Source: Pholiota molesta (lineage: Eukaryota; Basidiomycota; Agaricomycetes; Agaricales; Strophariaceae). From it: a DNA stretch of 64,000 nt. The DNA lies in NCBI GenBank assembly GCA_014925825.1, contig JACGCK010000095.1:1-64000 (forward strand), written 5' to 3'. The number at the start of each line of letters is the position of its first letter. The stretch's first letter is position 1. Under the pieces are notes generated by a model. It had not been told where the DNA came from. It saw nothing but the letters and a program-made list of their open reading frames with translations, and did no database searches. Of this stretch, positions 11,105-23,486 are shown piece by piece. The position numbers and the translations under genes are program-made.

Positions 11105-13849
11105 CTATGTCAAGGCTTCCCATACCCCAAGCCCACCGAAAAAGAGGCCAAGAGAGACCAAAAGTCCAATATACACAAAAGTGTGTATACCCAATCGCGG
11201 CATAATCCAGGGCGTGTGCATGAACGTTAGCATGGCCTGCACCACGAGGAGAATAGGAAACGTGATGAGCAGCGTTGTATTCGAGGGTCGGAATGGTTGA
11301 GCCGGAGTTGTAGGATCGGGAGATAGCCAGTAGAGATTAGGAGACGGAGGATGGTATGCAAAGGTCGAACGCATGTAGGCGGCTGTGAGGAGAAGAGTTG
11401 CGCCGAGCGAAGACAGGATAGAGTTAATGCGGTGCAGGCAGGAGAGAAACACCGGTATACGCTGTGCAAATGCACATAGTCAACAAAATGGCGTCATAAT
11501 GCCCAGCAGGCTGACTTACAATGAAAGGAATCCCATATATCTCCTCCAGCTCCTCGCGGTTCTTGAGCGCTATTAACGCCTCTAGATCTCTCTCGACCTC
11601 GTTCTCGGCCAATATTCTGTCACTGTCGTTCGTCATATGACGAGTCAAAGGGGGCAAGGTGGCGTTGACTGGAAGCAAAGGCTGTGATTCTCCGAAGATA
11701 CCAGAGCTCTGCAGACCATCGACGTGGTACTGCCTGAGAATGGAATCGGAGGATAACGAAGAGCTAGATATTTGTCGTCCTTGCTGTTGTGGACGGGTAT
11801 CTCCATTTCCATGCTGCGAAAAAGACTGCGGCTGAGTGTCATAATCACGCGGTGTCGGTGTGATATCGACGTCATTAAGGGGTTGTCTGTCGGAAGGTGT
11901 GCGTTCCCTTGGACTATTTCTTTGATTTTCTGCCATCAGGCTGGCTGCTCGATGATTGCTGGTGTCTGTAATGAGCCCGGCCTTGTTGGTAATTTGTTAA
12001 CGCTAACAAGAACGTCCTTGTAAAGCCCTATGTTTTCGTATCCTTGCTTGATTCCCACTACCGCTTCCACCGCTGCCCATCCCAGTGCAGTCCACCAAAC
12101 GCGACGGAACGCACCGTCTTGCCAAGTTGGAAGTGGTGTTTATACACAGTTTCAGAATGCCGCGTAAAAAGAGACGGCTGAAGGACGTTCAGGTGTTCGG
12201 TGGAATAGTATGGATTAGCAAAATGGGTATAGCAAGTTGGCGGATGAAGAGAGTTGAGGCGCTTTGTAGGATTGCGGAGACGACCGACGTCAAAATCGGA
12301 ATGAATTTCGGACATCTGTGAGTTGGGAATGGTATCGTGCTTGTGAGGGAAAGGGCAGATGCGTAGAGAAAGTCTCGGAGAAGGTATGATAAGGACCAGA
12401 GGGCGGTCGCAGTTAACACTTCTGGGAGCGGGAATGGGAGGTATGGCGGGTATGGGAATGGGGAGGTATGGCGGGTCGGAAAAGCAAACACAGGGAGGAG
12501 GGCGAGCGATACAAAGGCGAGTAGGGCTGATAGGGGCACTAGAGTGTACAGTAGCAGTAAATTTTTGTAATTCCTGTGATAAAGTGAGGATATGCGCGTA
12601 AAAGTAATCATATGTATGCGCACCTCGATACAGCCCTTGTTTCTCCAGTTCTTCGTCTAATATCCATTCCTCCTCCTCTTCGGTAAGCTCGCTATCCTCA
12701 TCATAAGACAAGTTGCCGTCGATATATCTCGAGCTCCCATCGTCGATAACGAATCTTGCTGGCGTGTTTCCATAACCTATCGAGCCATAATTTCTGTGGT
12801 TTTCGACAGCAATATCGTCGTCTCTTGATTGTGCCAGGGGCATCGCGGAGGAGTCGATCTCTTCTGGAACTTTGTTCAGAATAGAGCGTCTGTAATTTTC
12901 GGGACTTTCAGCTCGTGGTCGACCAAGGATATCGTCGCCGTAAACACTCCCGTCAGTGGCTTCACGCGAATATTGATATTTTTCCGCGTTGGTGTTGCGA
13001 GAAAAGGAGCCAGAGTGGTAGAAATAGGTCTGCGAGCCCCGTTCGCCCCTTGTGCACGCTCCTCGCCTGAACGAGAGATATCCTGTTCTCTGCCGCCTCT
13101 ATTTGGAAGTCCAACGTTCCTGGAATACCCTGCTAGCGGAAGACTGGAGTCTAAGGGACCTTGGATTTTCAGTGTCTGCAATTGAGAGGAGTGTTGCTGA
13201 TGATCGACGAGAGGACGGACAGAGCCTGGCTCGGCATTGGAACGGCCATTGCGATCACTTGCGGCCCCGGTTTTGTTTGGACCATGGTCATTGAAACCAT
13301 TGCTGCTCGTTGAAGCCATTGTAGTGTTGCTTGTAGGCGTCCCTAAATGAACCTCGGACGACCGACTCGTAACAATCTTGGGCACCGTACGGGCCTTGCT
13401 GATTCGGATTCTTCGTTGTAATTCAAATCTGTCGAGACCACTCAGTCGCAGTCGCACGTTTTGGCAGAAACGAAGGAGTAAGGGTGGAAAAGCTTTCAGA
13501 GAGACGACGAAAAACTTCGAGATATTTATGGGGATTTGGAAGTCTAAGGGTCCGATGTGAGCAAATGGCGTCAGGATGGGATGCACGTTTGAAGAGTAGA
13601 AGCTTCTCGCAGAGTCGACAACCGTGCTTCGACTAGAGGCCTCATGTTCTGGCTCAACGCGTTATTAAATGTAAATGCAATATCATCCGTGACTTCCTGG
13701 TTTAACTTAGCTGTCAGAGTCCTGTTGATACAACTGTGGTAAATAGTCAAAGAAGCTGCGGAGGGAGGGAGGAGGAAGGGTAAAGCATCCGATGGCGCCA
13801 AGAGACGCAATATCAGCGTCACTTTCCTCTTATTCGATTCTGGCGACAT
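11105..13849 (-). CDS. Large multi-pass membrane protein, uncharacterised
   Basis: I read one gene here, although stops seem to cut it into several frames. The ATG is at 13847-13849 (MSPESNKRKVTLILRLL), the stop at 11105. An N-terminal domain includes LNQEVTDDIAFTFNNALSQN. It is followed by a Ser/Asn-rich region, an acidic segment (ELTEEEEEWILDEELEKQG) and hydrophobic spans (NLLLLYTLVPLSALLAF). Next come FRRVWWTALGWAAVEAVVGI, a polar loop, RDLEALIALKNREELEEIYG and C-terminal spans ending LLVSLGLFFGGLGVWEALT. Introns lie near 12580-12630 and at 11462-11519. The frames rejoin if one base is restored at each of the runs 13588-13590, 13046-13049, ~12630, ~12176, 12139-12141 and 11993-11995. The overlap TGATGG near 11935 is therefore not a start of a second gene. 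Topology suggests a membrane of the secretory or endosomal system, but I cannot name the family. Confidence 0.6.
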
Positions 13850-15705
13850 ATTTTCATCCTTTCACGACACTCCGTACAAGTCAAAAAAGCTGAAAGCAGG
13901 TCCTTTGTTTCCTATCTACGCATTGAGGCTCCTTCATTTCTGTCGACAATTTTAGGAATGGGGACCAAGATACCTGAAGTCTGAGTCCTAGTGGCACATG
14001 ATCCTATTCAACGTATACTTACACTGTTCTTAACAACTCAAAGGCACTCACAAGGTCTCCAGTAATCATTCTCCACGACACTGAGATCCGGACGTGAAGG
14101 AAGCATATACCATTGGCATCAGTGTTCCATTTTCGAAGCACACTAACCGTAGTTACAGTATAAGTATTTTGATACAATGCACTTTCTTCCGATCTTGAAT
14201 TTATTGGCAAAAATTACTATGAAGCTTCAAAGAATCGGGCAAGAATTTGAATCCATAACTTTTCTATGAGACTATAAAATAAGTTACATAGTATCATCGA
14301 ACACACGAACTTGAATCGTCAGGCGGAATTTAGTCGAGTGGCATGTGATGAATACTCCCAGCAAACCTAAATTTATGAGCTGTGCTCCGTCAGAAGTTTT
14401 CGTAAGTGTTGGAGTGGAGGCGACATCCGCAGCCTGCACTATTGACATCCTATTGATTAGTCTTTTCAAATCGTCTGATGATTGACCTGCGTCAGCTTGA
14501 AGATACAATTTGAATCTTTATAATTCTGCCTGTGGGCGCTAAAACGTCGGGCGTCTATTTTTAGCAGGTTCTGAAATACTTCAATAACTGTTTAGCGTAA
14601 CATCACAGTCGAAAATAAATTGGACAGCTAGAGTCGTGTGACGGGTATACTGCAAGGAAATGTAGTCAATGTGAACGACACTTTCTACCACCATAATTCC
14701 ATGTCCGTTTCCCTGAAAGCGCCTGCTCGGGTTATGAATTACCGCACCGTTTCGCCTGACTAAGTACGCGAGTCCAAGTCCAGGTCTAGTCGTCATGCGC
14801 ACGACCGAAAGGCCGCTGCCCCAATAGACTTCCGTCGGTTGATCCCTGCGATATTTGTGACATGCGACGGGTGACTTTGAGTACCTACTCGTCCAACATA
14901 AGATTCTGGAGACCATTTCAGTGCCCAGTGTTTACCAGGCCTAGGTCTCATTAGATCAATTGACATGCGAATGTGTCGACTCGTTACAGCGCAACTGTAA
15001 TGAAGTCACTACTACAAGCAAACGATTCGAAGAAGGAAAATAAACAGACATCATCATTATTATTCTCGTCCACCATGCTTGGGGAAGTATATCATGTTAT
15101 GGGCGTTGCGTTGCGTATTTGGTACGTTGTAACAGATGTTCGTAATGGTTTTGATGGTTTATTTATTGGTTGGCGCTGAGCGCTGGTGGATTGGGTAAGC
15201 ATGGCTAGATGCTATGGATATAAGGGTATGAACAACAAGTGCTCTGGTGAACAGAGCACAGCCCAATGTGGAAGTATCGTGCATATGAAGACAAAGACGA
15301 ACGTGACCGATGATGTCCAATGGTATTGAAGTAGCATTAACGATTAATGTTGATGGATGGTGTTGGGCGATGGGCGACGAGGAATTCGGGCAGTGATGAT
15401 GGAACCATACGGGGACGATGATGACAATGCCGTGGCGGCCGAGGAAGGACGATGATCTTGACAACAAAAAGTAAGACGAAGAGAACATTCTCTGGGGTGT
15501 GGTACATATTGCCCAAAGCAGAGCCGATTCCAGAACACTCGGCTCTCCAACTAGGAAGAGAAAAGAAGCTGTCAGATGAGGTCGCTGGACCGAACATAGA
15601 TACATGGATTCTGTAGTGCCAGTTCATTTCTCGTTGTTTATGGTACAGTCGCTTCGATGTCCGGGGTGCAAGATGGCAAGAACACAAACCCCTACACCTG
15701 AATCA
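13850..15705. other. 1.9 kb intergenic
   Basis: This lies upstream of the membrane-protein gene and downstream of the nucleotidyltransferase stop, so it should hold a promoter and a 3' UTR. Open frames at 14581-14916 and 14284-14508 (both -) have no recognisable motif and I do not support them as genes. Confidence 0.4.
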
Positions 15706-18700
15706 TCAGCTCTCCAATGCCTTCTTCTCATTTTCGTCCTGCTCAACGCGCACAACAATCGTCACGTTCGGGCCCGAGGCGGCACTTGCGTCTCCGATCG
15801 CAAGCCCGGCAAACGACGCCCTGAACGCCTTCTCATCCACTGCGTGCTTAGTTGGACCGGCCGTCAGAGGTGACGAGGGCGAGAGCGAATGAGGCGATGG
15901 CGAGCGCGAGATGGGCGTGGAGTACCCCGTTGATGAGTGGCCCGGAGAGTGGCCGGTCGAGGACCCAGCAGAATGCTGACGCTGCGACCGCAGTCCCTCT
16001 CGTTCCTCAGATGGCGGCTTGAGCTGGACCGTTTTCGTACGTCCGTCGAAGTGCGGTATGGGCACCGGTGAAGATGTGGGTATAGCTGGAGAGGCCGATG
16101 CTGAGGTGCCTATTCGTGGTGAGCAGGGTCCTTGTTGATGAGGCGGCGACGGTGTATCGTGCGACGTATACAAAGGGGATGGTGGTAAGGCGGCGAATTT
16201 TGACGCTGTAGGCGGAGGTGTGAGGGCGGTAATCGTAGAGCTCGAAAGCGAATGCGAGTGATGCAAATGAGAGTAAGTGGCAGGCGTTGGCGTTTCAGGG
16301 CCGCTTCCCGAAGCGCGATCCGAGGAACTGGGGCCAGCAGCAGCCCTCGGATTCATCGAGGTTAAAGATGGGGGCAAATTCGGGGGAAAGATATCCTGAG
16401 GAGGGCCCATGAAGCTTGTGTGTGGCGAATAATGCGACAAGAAGGACAAATGTGTTCCATGTGTGGGGTATAATGCGGTCGGCCGCGGGGATCTTGTGGT
16501 AGTTGTTTGATAAAATACATTGGATGGTTCAGAAAATTTGGTATCCATTGGTGAATCCGGAGACGAAGGAAGGGACATAGCTGCCTCGGGTGGCGTATTC
16601 GAGGACAGTGAAGTTCTGAGAGACCGGGGAAGACCGGATAATGACCGCCTATTCTCCAGGCGAGATGTTGATTGGAACTCAGGAGGCGGACGGAAGGACG
16701 ATGGCTGGTGTGAATCGACTTTCTCTGAAGCTCGTCCATATCGACCACGGACACTTGACGGAGATCTAGACGTCGTGCCTGTGGTCAAGTTGTTGAACGC
16801 CGGCGGAGATCTTATCGTGTCTTGCGTATGCCAGGACGGTCGACGCACAAGCCCGGGGTTGTTGCTGGTGCCTTCAGTATAGGATCGTACAGATCGCAGA
16901 TCATCCTCCGCAACATCAGAGCCGTCATCAGTGTAAACCTCGCTGTTACTCTCGGAAGAATTGTAAGCCGCCTCCTTTTCTCTTGCTTCCGTTGATGCAG
17001 TCGCGAGCTGCAGGCCTTTTCCTAATTGACTTTCAAACAGGGTATGATCGGCTGAAGGCGCTTCTGGGGGAGGAGGACTCGTCCACTTCCCACGCTTGGG
17101 TGCCATATGTTCAGGAGGAGGGCGCAGGGTAACGGGTTGGACGACCTGACGAGGACCGGGTTCGAAGAACTGTGCGGGCGGAGAGAATCGCTCCGCTATT
17201 TTTGGTCGTAATGTTTGACTTCCACTGCCAACAGTATAGGGGGTTTGTGGCGGCAGAGTTGCGGGTCTGGAATTGTAGGGAGGGGCAACGACGAGTTCTT
17301 CATCCTTTCTTTCTTCACAAAGTTCAGCCAAGGCGACGATGGCGCGCTCTGGACGGCCCTGCAAAATCCGTGCGGCACGCATGAATTCGCCCCGTATCTA
17401 GTGCCTCATATTGAACATTGGCAAATCACAGTCGAGGTGGGTATAACGTACTGTATATAAGCCATCTTTAGTGACGCAGCGCGCGACATTGTAATCGACC
17501 TCGAAAGGATCCTGAACAACAATGCCTGAGTCAAGAAGAGATAAATTCAAAAACAAATAGTTACTGACCTCTATGCAAAGTCTATTTCTTTCTCGAGCAT
17601 CGTTGAATCGTGCACTGGATAGCTAGATCAAGAGATTAGCGACATAGAATGCGGAGGTAATTCAAGGTACCTACCTCATTTTGCCAGCCTTTGGTATCCT
17701 TTTTGAGTAGCCCAGAACGGATGGACGCAACTCCAGTGTTGTACGAGAAATCGCGGGAATAATATCGGAAGAAGTCTATTAATCTAGTGAGGCGACAACA
17801 TCATTCGTCGATCAAAAATTTAAAGAATTTTTGGAGAACACATACAATTCAGCTACAGTGTCAATATTTTCAGAATGCCATCGTTGGCGTAATAGATCGA
17901 TGTCATCGAAGAACCTATGAATGATGTCAGGGACTACAAATCGATAATGGTTCGTCATGATATGCACCATATATTATGCCCATTCAGATGTGTGTCCTCC
18001 TAAACGATTGTCAGCCACATTTCGAATGAATGAAATTTGCGATATTTACCTTGGATATAGGACGTAGTGGAGGCATTTGTTGTAGATTAGGAAGAACCGG
18101 AGGATTTTTGACGTGAACAAGGAAATAAATTACAAGAAGAACATAGCCATAAGATGATAGAGTGCCTTTATAAGGTGAGTTGATTTTTCTGTTTAGCAGA
18201 AGATCAGGACATTGGTCAGTTGAGAAATGTAACATCTAACTGACCGCCTTTTGCTCCAGACTTTAACTATAGCATCGTGCGATCAAGCGAGTGTTAGCCG
18301 ATGATAGGAGAGGCAGCCGTACAAACTTACGAAAGAGAACCATTGTTCTAACACGGGTAGGGTCGATCATGGCGTAGCACATGAGGAGGCGTGTGTTTTC
18401 GAGAGCTAGTCGATTTTCGAAGCCAATATCGCAGGCAATTCCCAGCGGAAGGCCTGGTGAAGGATCCAAAGATAATTTCACGATCGGTATACGGGCATGG
18501 GGTAGGGGTTTGACATGGAATTTTGTTTCTACGATTCAAAATCAGGTCTCTAAGGTCAGCGGTATGATGTAGGGTTTAAATAGCTAACCTCGTTCCAGCA
18601 AGTCACCCAACATAGTTACAAGATCTGTGGCCGCAAGGCGTTCTTCCGAGTCGATGAGACAGCATAAATCCATGTCTGAATGACATATCCAACGATTAGA

Positions 18701-19065
18701 TGGAAACTGATAGGAAGCGCCGCACATCTCTCACCAGAATTACGAAGACTGAAGCCATTTGCGGTGCTTCCGAAAGACAATAGGCGGCTGTCAGGCTCTA
18801 TTGTGCGTATGAGGCGCTCGAGCAGCTTGCGGACGTCCTCCTTGACAGCCATCTCCTCCTGGGTCGGCAGCAGCTGGATCACGAAATCGAAGAGACATTG
18901 GGAGAGGTCTGCGACGAATCTCTGTTTGGAGGCCTGGCGGCGTTGCATGGGAGGGGTGACGGCGGTGTGGACGTCGCCGCGGTACTGCTGATGGATAGCC
19001 TGTGGGCTGAGGGTCTGGGTGAAGGCCATGGATGTGGAGGATGTGGAGGAAGGTCCAGCCACCAC
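15706..19065 (-). CDS. Cid1/Cid13-like poly(A)/poly(U) RNA polymerase
   Basis: Non-canonical RNA nucleotidyltransferase adding A or U to RNA 3' ends, probably in cytoplasmic RNA turnover. The ATG at 19063-19065 is used here; a second in-frame Met lies 12 codons on. The catalytic signature is split by an intron: FGSTANGFSLRNSG (near residues 98-111), then DMDLCCLIDSEE with the metal-binding D-x-D pair. Then follow HARIPIVKLSLDP (third acidic region less clear), CDIGFENRLALENTRLL, the PAP-associated segment SPYKGTLSSYGYVLLVIYFL, HLNGHNIW, FFRYYSRDFSY and FEVDYNVARCVT. About eight short introns lie between 17.4 and 18.8 kb, and the phases I followed join without error. The last exon (17397 to the stop at 15706) encodes about 560 residues rich in Ser, Pro and Thr, probably disordered. 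Subtype (A versus U addition) cannot be told from sequence alone. Confidence 0.88.
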
Positions 19066-21045
19066 AAGGTCGAGGGAAGAGCGGTGGGCTGATGATTGTG
19101 CACCAGGTCCAATTGAATCAACCTGTCAGGTTCAAAAGATAAATGCGCCCGTTATAGCAGCCCAGCGGCTCGGCTTCCGCTCGGCAATATCCCTTATATT
19201 TTCCTCTTGTACCTAAACCGTGCACAAATCTAATCGTTTCTCCCAGCAAAAAATAGTACTACTTTGGTTCAAACAGGTATGGCCCTCGGGTGGCTATGGC
19301 ACACATCCTGTCGGAAACGATGTCACTTTCCGTGAGCAGCTCAGCATCGCCCGAGATTTTTATGGAAAGATCAAGACCCAAGACGGGCCGACGGCTTCAA
19401 CCTAGGACAGAGTTCTCTGCACAGTTTCGAACTCTAAACCCATGTTTTTCCACGCGTATGGAGTTGGCACCCAACGGAAATCCTCTGATTACACACCCAC
19501 ATGGCGGATACACATCGGTGCGATTTCCACTAGGGTCTCTACCGAGTCAGTGTGGAATCATAGCACCGGACACGCTGCGGTACCGTGTTGCAAAATGAAT
19601 GGTATGTCTGTAACGAACAGGATAGGCCTGCCGCCCAAACTGCGTATTTGGTTCAATGACGGGGATCTTTATGGCGATGACGGGTCGAGAAGCAAGCTTT
19701 CAATCTGATGATAGTTATCTATAGTTCAGAGGGTAAGGTGATGCCAAAGCGGGCGTGAAACATAATCGGATACTTACAAAGACCAAGGCTCAATGGGATC
19801 CCGTAGGAAACCCCGTACAAATGATGTATACGGAAAACTATGAATGCATCAGGAATGCACATCGTTAGGAGAATAAACTTTCCGAGTTAGATACTATCAG
19901 AAGCCCAACCATTGGCTATCATAATCTGACATGGCAGGAGAATCATCGCAGTTCAGGAAGTACGAAAGAACATGTGGTTCATCGGTTAGAACCTGTGTCA
20001 CTCGCCATTCGGCGAGACCTGACTAGACTGACACTGATAGTCATATGATGGTGACAGAAATATCAAGAGGTATGAAAGACATCATTGGTAAGAGGAAGGA
20101 GCATTTAGAGTTTGTTAAAAGGTTCGGGCGGTGACAGCCTGGCGGTGACCGAAAGCACAGTTGCGACTCTCGGACATAGGCGAGCGGACCTTCAAACGTG
20201 TTACACAGCGAAGCGCGCGCTTCTTCCGTTTCCTCTTGGTTTCCTCCATCTCGATGATTGCCCAATTACCTATTCACTTCCGCGACTTTTGAATCTACTC
20301 GAAAGTATTGATACCAGCATATATCCCTGCTGCGCAGCGCACCAGGGCGATGCTATTGGCTTTTTTCGTGGTCCATCAGTCGTTCGGGCACACCATGCAC
20401 ATCAGAATTGGATAAGATTCATACAGCTGGCAGTGCACCAGACGCCGGCCAGAAGCGTTGGCGGAACTGTGGCGCATAAACTGAACTCTAAAGGATTTGG
20501 GGCGAAAGTGAGATCATTGAACGAAAATCGTTCACGAAGAGCTCCAGGTGTATTCCGAAATCCGATTCGCGAAACTACAAATTGCTATCCAAAGATAGCA
20601 AATTATTTTCTCAATGGAGGTGCGTACTCCATATCAGGTCCTATGGAAACTAACCTGCAGAGCATGTAGGTGTGTTAAGAATGAAAATTTCCGAGGATGA
20701 CGTGAATGCTGCGAAAACCATGGAGGCTTGTATGTATGTATTTCTCCTTTTCTCCGTACATTTCAATTAATTATATGCCCCATAACGCAGCTTTCTCAGT
20801 GCAGGTTCCTGAGATGGGGTCTTGGTCCAGGATGGGGTTGCCAAGTAATACGCCCACAATATTCGGAAGACACCAATAATTGAGTTCTGTTACGGGGCGG
20901 TGTAGCATTCCCGATTCCGAAGTTTTTCTATTTCTCGTGTACCGGTTTATAATCACTGATGTACGAAGGAAAAGCAAACATTGATATGCCCCTCAAACGT
21001 TCGCGGACCCTCCCTCTCCGCTTTCCACAACACATAGCAGGGAAG
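19066..21045. other. 2 kb between divergent genes
   Basis: This is the promoter interval between the nucleotidyltransferase (-) and the DUF6535 gene (+). Open frames at 19220-19700 and 20112-20669 (+) have no family resemblance. The stretch near 19290-19400 (GNDVTFREQLSIARDFYGKI) looks somewhat coding-like, so a decayed or missed gene is possible. Confidence 0.35.
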
Positions 21046-23486
21046 ATGGAAGTATTCCCGCCATCCCCTGAACTGGTTAAACCGCCTCTTTTGACCGTCG
21101 ACGTTGTTGATCCCTGTCAGGTAAACTGACCATTTGAACTACACAATTACGATGTTTTTTTATCTAACAAAGCATGCAAAACTAGGCCGACAGGATCTCC
21201 ATGCCGAGTCCAAGTCCAACTGTATTCAATCAATCGCCAGCGTCCGCTTTCCTTGAACTCCCATCCCCTCTTCATCGGACACCTTCCTCCGCTTCTACCG
21301 ATACAGCTTACAATACATCTCCTGTTTCAGGCAGGTCTGACGTTTTAGGTGAATCTCAAGTGAGTATCGCACACTATCGTAATCACATCGTAAAATCTCA
21401 TTTGAATTGTATTTAAGGCTCATATGGAGCCCTGGATACCCAGAGCCGGATTCTATACACGCTCAGAGAAGTTGCAGGAACCGCCCAGCGGCCCCTGGGA
21501 GATCGCATATAAACTCAGAGACCAATACGATAAAGGAATGTGTGCAGCATGGAGGGACGAAATTGATAAGTTGATAATCTTTGTTAGTCGCCTGCTTCCA
21601 TCCTGTCGGCATGTTCAAGCGTTCTAATCACTAGCTTTTAGGCTGGCCTTTTCTCAGCCATTGTGGTAGCATTTCTCGCTATCTCATATCCGATGCTCCG
21701 ACCAGACCCGTCCACCACACAGAACCAATTCTATGTTGGTTTTTATGTGTTATGGGATGCGGCGTATAACGCTGGGCTCAATGGCAACATAGTGGATGTT
21801 CAGCTTCCTGCTCCTCCCAATCCCCCTCCATCAGCTGTCTATCAACCCCCCTCTTCCGTACTCCGTCTCAATGCTGTCTGGTTTTTAAGCCTCACGCTAG
21901 CTTTGGGTGTGGTACTCGTCGGAACTGTGTGCCTCCAGTGGATCCGGGAATACGAACGCGACACGAGAAGAGGCCCCAAAGAAGGATTTGCTGTCCGCCA
22001 GATGCGCTTCGACGGTTTGCAATCCTGGAAAGTGCCCTTCATAATATGCTCCCTCCCTATCATTTTACAGTTGTCCCTTCTACTGTTCTTCTGGGGATTA
22101 CTCGAATTTCTATGGACGCTCAACCACGTAGTCACCATGATCAACACCGTCGTCATTGCCATGATTTTTTTCTTCGTATTCGCCACCATCAGCCTCCCTG
22201 CGTTTCAGTGTGCCTTCCGCAGTTGCGAAAAGATGCAACACGTACATCAATGCGCGTACAAATCACCCCAAGCTCGCATCTTCGCGCTATCCGTTTCCTC
22301 AATCCTCATGCGGATCATCAAACTCATCCAAATGATAAAAGGAAGAGACTTCCTCAAACAGAAGCTCGCCTTTCTGGAGAAATTCACCAGAGGCCGCGAT
22401 TGGATTTCATTCGACAATGCATGGCACAAGATGCGTCTGGTTCCTCTTCCCGGAACCCGGGAGGTTCAGAGCTACGATCTGCCTCAAGGCTTGGCATGGT
22501 TGGCCACTACTTACGTCCACCAAACGGAGAGTCTCCAAACGCTACACCATTTCATGCTCAAGTTACACCCCTCAACAAGCTTGAACACACTCAAGCGGCT
22601 TGACATTCCAATGATCATGGAATTTGAGCCTACCTGGAGCATGGCCGGCCCTCGACATCACGATGTTCTCGCCGACATCCTCTGTGCCTTTTTCTTGGAC
22701 CACCAGGTGACGAATAATCAACTGCGTGCTCGCCCTTTGTTGGATCGTCGTGTGGAACTCCTTGTCCGGATAGCAAACTCCGGTCTGGACGTACGAGAAA
22801 CCGAAGAAGCGAAGTCCATTGGATCTTTCATCGATGATTGTTTATCTAAGGAATCGGAATGCGCATTGAACCCATTTACTTCGGATCACGACTACTCTAC
22901 CTTACCTATTAGTGAGTGAATTTGCATCTATTTTTGACGCCCATATAATTACGGCAGCGCTTGCGTTCTAGTCTTCAAACACCAACTACTCATGACATTC
23001 AGGCAATACCTGGCTGCTGGTATCCTTAGCCCTGTGCTATGGAGTATCGTCAAGCCCATGGCCTTCCAGATTCTCACTTCCTCCAAAGATGCCGACCTCT
23101 CCCTCTTATACGAATTATCCTCGTTGAATAGGACACTGCAGAAGTATTTCGAAGACTCCACGCTCAAGTATACCTCCGAGTTGGAGTTGATGCCCGCCTT
23201 CGAATTCATTCGCTATGTTTTCTACTGCGAAACGAGCAGCCATCAACAGAGGCAGCATCACTTCTTTGACTTCTCGGGCTCTCTGGCGTCGTTCGAATAT
23301 GTCCTGAAGCGCTACATCAAGAACTGCGCTAATACCAAAGCAAACTTTCTGAACGAAGTTGATACACTTATGGGGGACAGTGCCGAGTCGGCTGAGTTCA
23401 GAGAGTATTTTAAATTCTTTTATCAGGGTCCAAAGGGTGCACGTTCTGGCAAGCCACGTCGTCTTTTCAGCCTACCGTTCTGGTGA
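21046..23486 (+). CDS. DUF6535 membrane protein
   Basis: Basidiomycete-expanded membrane protein of unknown function. Five exons can be set precisely: 21046-21120, 21186-21359, 21418-21582, 21642-22911 and 22972-23486, giving 732 residues with every phase consistent. The N-terminus is Ser/Pro-rich and disordered. The DUF6535 core starts with GPWEIAYKLRDQYDKGMCAA and a first membrane span (AGLFSAIVVAFLAISYPML). Two or three more spans follow (VWFLSLTLALGVVLVGTVCL, FIICSLPIILQLSLLLFFWG, VVIAMIFFFVFATISLPAF), with the conserved WIREYERD between them. The C-terminal half is soluble and helical. Such genes are often numerous in Agaricomycetes and have been discussed as fast-evolving; their biochemical role is not established. 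No frame disruption was found. Confidence 0.9.

Noticed and set aside
11424..11936. A separate gene starting at 11936 that overlaps an upstream stop (TGATGG)
   Set aside because: The upstream frame joins this one when one A is restored in the run 11993-11995, so the overlap is an artefact of a frame break.
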